Positions 13,960 through 20,132 of a stretch of DNA of 22,003 nucleotides are shown in pieces. The position numbers and the translations under genes were made by a program. Below the pieces are notes generated by a model. That model was given only the letters and a program-made list of their open reading frames with translations. It was not told the origin of the DNA and searched no databases. The stretch lies in assembly GCA_964387145.1 (NCBI GenBank), contig CAYLVM010000032.1, positions 1 to 22,003 on the forward strand, read 5' to 3'. Every line of letters begins with the position of its first letter. Within the stretch, counting starts at the first letter, position 1. Source of the stretch: JAMBLL01 sp964387145. Its GTDB lineage: Bacteria; Actinomycetota; Acidimicrobiia; Spongiisociales; UBA5794.

Positions 13960-14727
13960 GTGCTCGACAGGATCCTCACCAGTGCAGCAGTACGCGCGGC
14001 CGATGTGACAGGTCAGATCGACGCGTTGCGGTCTGCCGCTATGGGTATGCCGCCGCATCGCTCCCTCAGGGAAGCACTCAGTGGGCCGGGCCTTGCCGTG
14101 ATTGCAGAGATCAAGCGGCGATCACCTTCCCGGGGCGTGATCGACGCCGATCTGGACCCGGCCGACCGGGCCCGTGCCTATGTCGAGGGCGGGGCCGACG
14201 CCATCTCCGTGCTTACGGAGCCAGAGTTCTTCGATGGGTCGATGGACGACCTCGATCGTGTCCGATCGGTCGTGGACGTCCCTGTTCTCCGCAAGGACTT
14301 CACCCTGGAGCCCTCCCAGATATGGGAGGCGCGGGCGGGTGGAGCCGATGCTGTGCTCCTCATCGTGGCTGCCCTTTGTCAACGCAAACTCGAGGAACTC
14401 ATCACGGTGGCCGGCGATGTCGGCGTGGATGCGATCGTCGAGACCCACGATGTTCGAGAGGTCGAGCGGGCGGTAGCTGCCGGTGCCGGGATCATCGGGG
14501 TGAACAATCGGAACCTCGAGACGTTCCAGACGGATCTCGCCGTCGCGGAGCGAGTTGCCGGTTCACTTCCCGACGCGGTGGTCACGATTGCAGAGTCCGG
14601 GGTGTCGAACAGGGAGGGTGCAGCCCGGATGGTGCGTGCCGGATACGACGCGATCCTCGTCGGTGAAGCCCTCGTACGTTCCAGGGACCCAGCCGGCCTC
14701 GTGAGATCTCTCAAGGACCAACGATGA
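13960..14727 (+). CDS. trpC: Indole-3-glycerol phosphate synthase
   Basis: The 255-aa TIM-barrel enzyme closes the ring of CdRP to give indole-3-glycerol phosphate. Family signatures are complete: IAEIKRRSPS (E50, K52), VPVLRKDF with the catalytic lysine K112, AIVETHD (E161), GVNNRNL (N182) and AESGVS. Length is typical for a monofunctional TrpC. The GTG at 13960 is supported by TAGGAT six bases upstream and the standard N-terminal length. The stop overlaps trpF as ATGA, so the four genes trpC, trpF, trpB and trpA form one translationally coupled operon. Confidence 0.96.
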   Translation: MLDRILTSAAVRAADVTGQIDALRSAAMGMPPHRSLREALSGPGLAVIAEIKRRSPSRGVIDADLDPADRARAYVEGGADAISVLTEPEFFDGSMDDLDRVRSVVDVPVLRKDFTLEPSQIWEARAGGADAVLLIVAALCQRKLEELITVAGDVGVDAIVETHDVREVERAVAAGAGIIGVNNRNLETFQTDLAVAERVAGSLPDAVVTIAESGVSNREGAARMVRAGYDAILVGEALVRSRDPAGLVRSLKDQR

Positions 14728-15335
14728 CCTGGGTCAAGGTCTGCGGTCTCCGAGATGAGGCTGGCGTGGTAGCCGTCGTCGATGGGGGAGCGGATGCTGC
14801 CGGATTCGTGATCGTCGAGTCATCGCCGCGCCATGTCACCGTCGAACAAGCAGCGTCGCTGATGGACGGAGTGCCCGTGTCGCGCTTCATCGTCGTCGTC
14901 GACATGACCGTCGATCAAGCCCTGTACACGGCTGAGATGACGGGAGCCGATGGCATCCAGGCACACGGGGAGCATGCGGCCGAGGTGGCAGCATGCGCGC
15001 TAGAGGCAGGCTACCTGTCGTTGTACCCGGTTCCCGTGTTGAGTACCGGCACGCTCGAGAGCCTCCGATCCGTCGATCCTGGAGTGATGCCGATCCTCGA
15101 CACGTTCTCATCGGCAGAGCATGGCGGGACGGGGAGGACGTTCGACTGGTCGCTCGTCGACGACCCGGGTCGGCCGTTCATCCTTGCCGGTGGTCTCGGG
15201 CCCGACAACGTCGCGCATGCTATCCGTACCATCAGACCGTTCGGCGTCGATGCATCGAGCAGGCTCGAATCTGATAGAGGCGTGAAGGACCCCTCTACCA
15301 TCCGAGCGTTCATCGAGGAGGCAAAGAAATCGTGA
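14724..15335 (+). CDS. trpF: Phosphoribosylanthranilate isomerase
   Basis: The 203-aa TIM-barrel protein isomerises PRA to CdRP, the step before TrpC. KVCGLRD holds the catalytic cysteine C7, and ILDTFSSAEHGGTGRTFDW holds the catalytic aspartate D126 and the GGTG loop. ILAGGLGPDNV and FGVDASSRLES form the phosphate-binding end. The usual LQLHG reads IQAHG. It overlaps trpC by 4 bp and trpB by 4 bp (GTGA). A separate TrpF is notable because many actinobacteria use the bifunctional PriA for this step. The residues present suggest a working enzyme. Confidence 0.93.
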   Translation: MTWVKVCGLRDEAGVVAVVDGGADAAGFVIVESSPRHVTVEQAASLMDGVPVSRFIVVVDMTVDQALYTAEMTGADGIQAHGEHAAEVAACALEAGYLSLYPVPVLSTGTLESLRSVDPGVMPILDTFSSAEHGGTGRTFDWSLVDDPGRPFILAGGLGPDNVAHAIRTIRPFGVDASSRLESDRGVKDPSTIRAFIEEAKKS

Positions 15336-16516
15336 GGCTCGACCACCCCGACGCTCGGGGGCGTTTCGGAGACTACGGCGGTGCTTTTGCACCCGAGACG
15401 TTGATGCCCGCGCTCAAGGAGCTCGAAGAGGCGTTCATCGATGCGTGGGCCGACGATGCGTTCCACACAGAACTCGACGCGTTGCTCGACACCTACGTCG
15501 GTCGTCCGACACCGGTCTACCACGCAGAGAGACTGTCGCAGGAGCTCGGGATCGACCTGTACCTCAAGCGGGAAGACCTCGCCCATACCGGTGCACACAA
15601 GATCAACAACACCGTCGCCCAGGGTCTGCTCACAAAGAGGATGGGGAAGAATCGGGTGATCGCAGAAACGGGGGCAGGCCAGCACGGGGTTGCCACCGCA
15701 GCAGCATGCGCTTTGTTCGGGCTCGACTGCGTCGTGTACATGGGGGAGAAGGACATCGAGCGGCAGGCGCTCAACGTGTACAGGATGCGCCTTCTCGGCA
15801 CAGAGGTGATCCCGGTCACGAGTGGTACGGGGACGCTCAAGGACGCGGTTTCGGCGGCGCTTCGAGATTGGGTCGCAAGCGTCGAGACGACCCACTACAT
15901 CATCGGGAGCGTCGTGGGCCCGCATCCGTTCCCGTGGATGGTTCGAGAGTTCCAAAAGGTGATCGGCGAGGAGCTCCGCAGCCAACTCGACGGGGGTCCC
16001 GACGCTCCGATACCCGACGTGATCGTCGCTCCCGTCGGTGGAGGCTCGAACGCCATGGGCATCTTCTATCCATACGCAGGTCGCGATGGGGTGAGGCTCG
16101 TCGGTGTCGAAGCCGCCGGTCTCGGGATCAGCTCGGGCAAGCACGGCGCATCTCTGGGGGAGGGGTCACCCGGCGTGCTGCATGGGTCGATGACGTACAT
16201 GCTCCAGGATGACCACGGCCAGGTGCTCGAGGCCCACTCCATATCTGCAGGTCTCGACTATCCCGGTGTTGGACCCGAGCATGCGTACTTCAAAGACGAC
16301 GGCCTGGTCGAGTACGTCAGCGTCACGGATGATGACGCAGTCGTTGCGTTCCATCGGCTCTCACGAACGGAGGGGATCATCCCTGCGCTCGAGTCGGCTC
16401 ACGGCCTTGCATGGATCATCGCCAATACAGGGCAACTCGAAGGCTCGGTGGTCGTTCTCAACCTGTCGGGTCGGGGCGACAAAGACGTCCAGCAAGTCGC
16501 GGCGCTCTATGACTGA
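15332..16516 (+). CDS. trpB: Tryptophan synthase beta chain
   Basis: This 394-aa PLP enzyme condenses indole with serine in the alpha2-beta2 complex. The PLP lysine is K90 in HTGAHKINN, the catalytic glutamate is E112 in AETGAGQHG, and the PLP phosphate loop is GGGSNAMG (236-243). HGSMTYMLQD and the RTEGIIPALESAHG segment match the TrpB1 type that pairs with TrpA. The N-terminus RGRFGDYGGAFAPETLM is typical. The GTG start overlaps the trpF stop, and the 3' end overlaps trpA by 8 bp, which fits equimolar subunit synthesis. Confidence 0.97.
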   Translation: MRLDHPDARGRFGDYGGAFAPETLMPALKELEEAFIDAWADDAFHTELDALLDTYVGRPTPVYHAERLSQELGIDLYLKREDLAHTGAHKINNTVAQGLLTKRMGKNRVIAETGAGQHGVATAAACALFGLDCVVYMGEKDIERQALNVYRMRLLGTEVIPVTSGTGTLKDAVSAALRDWVASVETTHYIIGSVVGPHPFPWMVREFQKVIGEELRSQLDGGPDAPIPDVIVAPVGGGSNAMGIFYPYAGRDGVRLVGVEAAGLGISSGKHGASLGEGSPGVLHGSMTYMLQDDHGQVLEAHSISAGLDYPGVGPEHAYFKDDGLVEYVSVTDDDAVVAFHRLSRTEGIIPALESAHGLAWIIANTGQLEGSVVVLNLSGRGDKDVQQVAALYD

Positions 16517-17324
16517 CAACGGAGTACGCCAGCTCAGAGAGATGTTCGAGGAAGCACGGGAACAGAACCGGGCGGTTCTCCTCCCGTACCTCACCGCCGG
16601 GATTCCTGATGTCGACACCTCCGTTGAGATCTTCGCTGCCATGGCTGCTGCGGGGGCCGACGGTTTCGAGGTCGGCATCCCTTACACCGATCCGCTCATG
16701 GACGGCCCGGTCATCATGGAAGCAGGCGAGATCGCCATCCGTTCCGGCGTCACGGTCGATGTGGCACTCGACGTGGTCACAGCGATCGTCGCCGAGACGA
16801 ACAAGCCTGTCCTCGTCATGACCTATGTGAACCCTGTACTGCGCCACGGCATCGACTCGTTCTTTGCGAAGGTGAGAGTCGCCGGAGCGGCCGGCGTGAT
16901 CATCGCGGACCTTCCGGCGGATGAGGCGGCACCGTTCACGTCCGCCGCCGCAGCCTCCGATCTCGGACTGGCGCTCTTCGCTGCCCCAACGACCGACGAT
17001 GCCCGACTTGGGGTGATGATCGATGCCGACCCCGTCTTCGTCTACGCGATTGCAGAGGTCGGCGTGACCGGTGAGCGAACCGATGCGTCCTCCAACGTCG
17101 CGGGACTCGCAGAGAGGATCAGGAGGATCTCGGATGTGCCCGTGGTCTTTGGTGTTGGGATATCCACGCCAGACCACGTTGCCAGCGCGGCCCGTCACGG
17201 TGATGGCATCATCGTAGGCTCGGCGATCGTGCGCAGAGTCCTCGAGGCGAGTTCCCCCGCTGGAGCAGTGAGGGACGTCGGAGCGTTCGTCGGTGAGCTC
17301 GTTACGGCGACGAAACGGGATTAA
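16509..17324 (+). CDS. trpA: Tryptophan synthase alpha chain
   Basis: The 271-aa TIM-barrel subunit splits indole-3-glycerol phosphate and channels indole to TrpB. GFEVGIPYTDPLMDGPVI (52-69) contains the catalytic E54 and D65. LPADEA, AEVGVTGER and VVFGVGISTP supply the active-site loop and phosphate-binding ends. The ATG at 16509 is chosen because it overlaps the trpB stop by 8 bp and begins the normal N-terminus; the frame is open upstream inside trpB but that part only shadows trpB. It is the last gene of the operon. A 6-bp inverted repeat starts in its stop codon but has no T-run, so termination is unresolved. Confidence 0.96.
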   Translation: MTDNGVRQLREMFEEAREQNRAVLLPYLTAGIPDVDTSVEIFAAMAAAGADGFEVGIPYTDPLMDGPVIMEAGEIAIRSGVTVDVALDVVTAIVAETNKPVLVMTYVNPVLRHGIDSFFAKVRVAGAAGVIIADLPADEAAPFTSAAAASDLGLALFAAPTTDDARLGVMIDADPVFVYAIAEVGVTGERTDASSNVAGLAERIRRISDVPVVFGVGISTPDHVASAARHGDGIIVGSAIVRRVLEASSPAGAVRDVGAFVGELVTATKRD

Positions 17325-17398
17325 TCCTCTTCGCGTTCAAGGATTCGCCACCAGGGGCCGATAGCCCGTACAGATGACGCGAACAACCTATGGATCGG

Positions 17399-17481
17399 TA
17401 CCGGGAGTGGGACTCGAACCCACACGAGCTTTCGCCCAGCGGATTTTGAGTCCGCCGCGTCTTCCATTCCGCCATCCCGGC
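17399..17481 (-). tRNA. tRNA-Leu, anticodon CAA
   Basis: Read on the minus strand, the 83-nt sequence folds as a type II tRNA. The acceptor stem GCCGGGA/TCCCGGT has one G-T pair. The anticodon stem GCGGA/TCCGC encloses CTCAAAA with anticodon CAA, which reads UUG leucine codons. The long variable arm is GGGC-GAAA-GCTC. The T-arm is GTGGG-TTCGAGT-CCCAC and the discriminator is A. The 3' CCA is not encoded; the next bases are CCG. It faces the end of trpA. Confidence 0.95.
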
Positions 17482-17491
17482 AGGGGTCGCG

Positions 17492-17497
17492 ATGATA
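17492..17497 (-). promoter_or_regulatory. Candidate -10 box of the tRNA-Leu gene
   Basis: On the minus strand TATCAT lies ten bases before the first base of the tRNA, so transcription would begin within a few bases of the mature 5' end. A -35 match is not obvious. It is back to back with the promoter proposed for the tad genes. Confidence 0.5.
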
Positions 17498-17511
17498 GGG
17501 CTGGTGCACTA

Positions 17512-17540
17512 TTCACGGTACATGGATCGACTGGTATCGT
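17512..17540 (+). promoter_or_regulatory. Candidate extended -10 promoter for the tadE/tadG-like genes
   Basis: TTCACG (17512-17517), a 17-bp spacer and TATCGT (17535-17540) preceded by TGG form an extended -10 promoter. Transcription would start near 17547, about 120 nt before the tadE-like ATG, leaving a long leader. A second -10-like box, TACTGT at 17636-17641, could give a short leader instead. Confidence 0.4.
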
Positions 17541-17669
17541 GTCCGGGGGAGGCAGCGGGTTGCCCGCGCGCCCACACATGGTGAATCAACGTACGATGAG
17601 TCAAGAAGAACGTATACGCAGCGTAGTCGATGCGCTACTGTACGTAGAAGAGTGACTGAGGGGCGCCGA
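17541..17669 (+). other. Structured leader region before the tadE-like gene
   Basis: The segment holds a perfect hairpin GCGGG-TTG-CCCGC at 17555-17567. It also has an ACGTAC (17589-17594) / GTACGT (17640-17645) inverted repeat and the palindrome CGTATACG at 17611-17618. GAGGGG at 17658-17663 is the ribosome binding site. The stretch 17580-17655 is AT-richer than the flanks. A 25-codon open frame (17578-17655) ends in GTGA but has unusual third-base composition, so I do not call it a gene. The region could be a regulatory leader; that is inference. Confidence 0.35.
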
Positions 17670-18287
17670 ATGAGATTCAGACAGCGAACCGGACGGAGCG
17701 AGCGCGGAGCCGCGATGGTGGAGATGGCACTCGTCATGCCGATTCTCTTGATGCTGGTCTTTGGCATCATCGAGTTCGGACTCGCGTTCCAGAGTCGTTT
17801 GACCATCGGCAACGCAACGCAGTCCTCAGCGCGGGTGGGGTCGGCCATCGGAACGGGAGATCGTGCCGATATCGAGATTCTGAGAGCCCTCGAGCAGGGC
17901 CTCTTCCAGCTCCCGAGCAACGGCAAAGACATCATCGAACAGGTCTGGATCTACAAGGCCAGTGCTATCGGTGACCCAGCAAGTGCATGCCCCGGTTCGT
18001 ACTGCAACGTCTACAGCTACGACCCGGTGCTTGCCTGCAACTGGTCACCGTGCCCGGATCCCGACAATCCTCCGGCCGTCTACGGTGGTGGGTGGGACCC
18101 TGCCTCTCGGAACGCGACCGTTGGATCCCTCGACGTCCTCGGTGTGGACATCTACTTCTCACACACCTGGATCGTCGGATCTTTCCTGCCCCTTGCAGAC
18201 GTTCCGTGTACGAGTCCACCCGACGGGTGCTGGTCCGACACCGCCCTGATGCGCCTCGAACCACAGCAGTTCGGGTTGGGGGGATGA
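17670..18287 (+). CDS. TadE-like pilus/secretion protein
   Basis: The 205-aa protein starts with a short basic segment and then RGAAMVEMALVMPILLMLVFGIIEFG (residues 12-37). This is the TadE-type prepilin-like helix with its conserved glutamate E18. The rest is an extracytoplasmic domain with several cysteines (SACPGSYC, LACNWSPC, VPCTSPPDGC) that may form disulfides. TadE-type pseudopilins act in Flp/Tad pilus assembly, but no tad ATPase, prepilin peptidase or flp gene is in the window. The ATG at 17670 is chosen over an in-frame GTG at 17652 because GAGGGG lies six bases before it. The TadG-like gene starts 2 bp after the stop, so they form an operon. Confidence 0.82.
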   Translation: MRFRQRTGRSERGAAMVEMALVMPILLMLVFGIIEFGLAFQSRLTIGNATQSSARVGSAIGTGDRADIEILRALEQGLFQLPSNGKDIIEQVWIYKASAIGDPASACPGSYCNVYSYDPVLACNWSPCPDPDNPPAVYGGGWDPASRNATVGSLDVLGVDIYFSHTWIVGSFLPLADVPCTSPPDGCWSDTALMRLEPQQFGLGG

Positions 18288-18288
18288 C

Positions 18289-19803
18289 GTGAGACTCCTC
18301 AAGAAGCTGGTGGAGCACCTGCGTTCCGAAGGAAGCAGAGCCGAGAAGGGCGCCGTGCTCGTCATCGTGGCGAGTTCACTGCTTGTCATCATGGGGATGG
18401 CTGCGTTCTCCGTCGACTACGGCTGGATCTACTACAACCAGTTGAATGCCCGCAAGGCGGCGGAGTCGGCCGCACTTGCAGGGGTCGCTCACATGCCTCT
18501 GCCGAACTGCGATCCACCGGTGTCGGGAACCCAGCCGTTCGACACGGCGGTCGACATCGCCGGCCGCAACGGCTACATGGCCATGAACGGCGACACGGTG
18601 TCACCGGCGATGGGTTCGACGTGCGCCAGGCTGCAGGTGACCGTCAACAGGACGATCCCGACGTTCTTCATGAAAGCGTTCGGCATCGACACGCTTTCCG
18701 TGTCCGAGACGGCAATGGCAGAGCACCTCCCGAACCTCAAGATGGGATCCGACGAGCCCTACCTCGGAGAAGACCCCGAGGGAGGTGCGGCACGCAATGC
18801 CGACTTCTTCCTCGCCGTCAACGGAGACCGTACGAACAAGGCCCAGGGGGACGCGTACACGTCCGAGTGTTACGGGGACTACAACACGTCGTGTCAGGGG
18901 ACGAACTTCGAGTTCAATCAGGGCTTCGCCGACGGTAGTCCGTCCTACTACTACGCGATCGACGTGCCACAGAGCGTTCCCGCCGGGTCCTCTTTGACAG
19001 TCCAGATCTACGACCCGCAGATGAACATCAACGGAGTCACCGACGATCGTGAACTGAACGCACCGGTCAACAGCGGGCCGTACTCAGATTCCCGGCTGCA
19101 GTTCACGCTTCTCGAGCCGGATGACACCCCGTCGTCGTGGATCGACAACACCACGGCCGTGTGCACACAGACGTACTATCAGGAAGATCATTCGAACTAC
19201 GACCCGTCCCTGATGGATTCATGGGTGAGTTTCTGTGTCGACGGGGCGATCCAGGGGGTCTACGTCCTCGAGGTTCGCCAGACGGGCAACGTCGATCTCC
19301 TGAACGCGTTCTCGATCAGGGCTCTCGTCAACGGGAACGTGGCCAACGACGTTGCGGTGTACGGCCTCGGAGCGATGTCCCTGTGGAACAGCCAGGCAGG
19401 AGCAGGGAAACAGTTCAAACTCGTCAAGCTCGACGACGTCTACGCCGGATCGCGCCTCGTCGTTCAACTGTGGGACGTTGGAGACATCAACGGCACTGGG
19501 TCCCTCGAGTTCAAGGGCTCACTCGCCCCGATCGATTGCCAGATCAGGGAGCGTACCCAGACCGGCGCCATCACGGTCGATTGGGGTCCCGATGACGGTG
19601 GCACAGGGTGTTTCGAGAACATCAACCCGGAACGGGAGTACAACAACGAGTGGGTCGACTTCGCCTTCGATGTTCCGGCCGATTTTACCTGCACAGGTGA
19701 TGCCTGCTGGGCGACGGTGCAGTACAACCTCCCCGGCACTCCCCATGACCGCACGACGTGGTCCGCGTTCATCGACGGGCAGCCCATCCACCTCATCCCG
19801 TAG
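18289..19803 (+). CDS. TadG-like membrane-anchored surface protein
   Basis: The 504-aa protein has a basic N-terminus and a helix at about 21-41. It continues into DYGWIYYNQLNARKAAESAALAGVAHM, the pattern of TadG-type pilus-assembly proteins. The large region outside the membrane is acidic and rich in Asn, Asp and Gly, with several cysteines. Two stretches resemble each other: YYYAIDVPQSVPAGSSLTVQ with IYDPQMNINGV (220-250), and FKLVKLDDVYAGSRLVVQ with LWDVGDINGTG (376-404). This suggests duplicated beta-sandwich domains. The GTG at 18289 follows a GGGGG-type ribosome binding site overlapping the end of the TadE-like gene. The protein probably acts at the cell surface; the exact function is unknown. 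Confidence 0.8.
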   Translation: MRLLKKLVEHLRSEGSRAEKGAVLVIVASSLLVIMGMAAFSVDYGWIYYNQLNARKAAESAALAGVAHMPLPNCDPPVSGTQPFDTAVDIAGRNGYMAMNGDTVSPAMGSTCARLQVTVNRTIPTFFMKAFGIDTLSVSETAMAEHLPNLKMGSDEPYLGEDPEGGAARNADFFLAVNGDRTNKAQGDAYTSECYGDYNTSCQGTNFEFNQGFADGSPSYYYAIDVPQSVPAGSSLTVQIYDPQMNINGVTDDRELNAPVNSGPYSDSRLQFTLLEPDDTPSSWIDNTTAVCTQTYYQEDHSNYDPSLMDSWVSFCVDGAIQGVYVLEVRQTGNVDLLNAFSIRALVNGNVANDVAVYGLGAMSLWNSQAGAGKQFKLVKLDDVYAGSRLVVQLWDVGDINGTGSLEFKGSLAPIDCQIRERTQTGAITVDWGPDDGGTGCFENINPEREYNNEWVDFAFDVPADFTCTGDACWATVQYNLPGTPHDRTTWSAFIDGQPIHLIP

Positions 19804-19836
19804 GCGCGGTCGTCGCGAGGGCACGAGAGCGAGACG

Positions 19837-20115
19837 ATGTCCCTGCTTGACAAGATCCACACCATCAACGACGAGATCGCCCAGATCGACATCGATATCG
19901 ATCAGGCGCGTTCCGAGCTCGGCATGCTCGAGCATCTCGCAGACGACGCAGCAAGGGACGCCGCTGTGTCCGAGAACTACGAGGATCGAGCCGATGCCAG
20001 GATGACGAGGTCGGACGTCGTGCGCTGCGAGAAGCGGATCACTGCCCTTCAGCGGGAGCGATCGAAACTCGTCCGGAAGCGGGACCGCATGGTTACGAGA
20101 TTGCAGGACGGATAG
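19837..20115 (+). CDS. Coiled-coil hypothetical protein, 92 aa
   Basis: No family is recognised. The whole 92-aa chain looks like a helical hairpin. Heptad-like hydrophobic spacing runs through SLLDKIHTINDEIAQIDIDI (2-21) and again through CEKRITALQRERSKLVRKRD near the C-terminus. The middle is acidic and Ala-rich. No signal peptide or membrane segment is present. The ATG at 19837 has a purine-rich GAGAGCGAGACG upstream as a weak ribosome binding site. It follows the TadG-like gene by 33 bp and may be on the same transcript. polA begins 17 bp after its stop with an apparent promoter of its own. A link to either neighbour is not shown. Confidence 0.7.
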   Translation: MSLLDKIHTINDEIAQIDIDIDQARSELGMLEHLADDAARDAAVSENYEDRADARMTRSDVVRCEKRITALQRERSKLVRKRDRMVTRLQDG

Positions 20116-20119
20116 CGGG

Positions 20120-20125
20120 TACTGT
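20120..20125 (+). promoter_or_regulatory. -10 box of a leaderless promoter for polA
   Basis: TACTGT is followed by seven bases and the ATG at 20133. There is no Shine-Dalgarno sequence in the gap. It lies just after the stop of the coiled-coil gene. Confidence 0.55.
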
Positions 20126-20132
20126 TCCGTCG

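Noticed and set aside
15011..16144. Long minus-strand open frame opposite trpF/trpB
   Set aside because: It lies wholly opposite two well-supported trp genes and has no family features.
17323..17345. Inverted repeat AATCCT/AGGATT at the trpA stop as an intrinsic terminator
   Set aside because: The stem is 6 bp with an 11-nt loop and no T-run follows on either strand. GGGC/GCCC at 17355-17367 is also too weak to call.
17321..17509. Minus-strand open frame across the tRNA region
   Set aside because: It overlaps a well-folding tRNA-Leu, and the translation follows the tRNA sequence with no other support.
17578..17655. 25-codon frame upstream of the tadE-like gene as a protein gene
   Set aside because: Fewer than half of its codons end in G or C, unlike its neighbours, and no ribosome binding site lies close to its ATG. 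I kept it only as a possible leader element.
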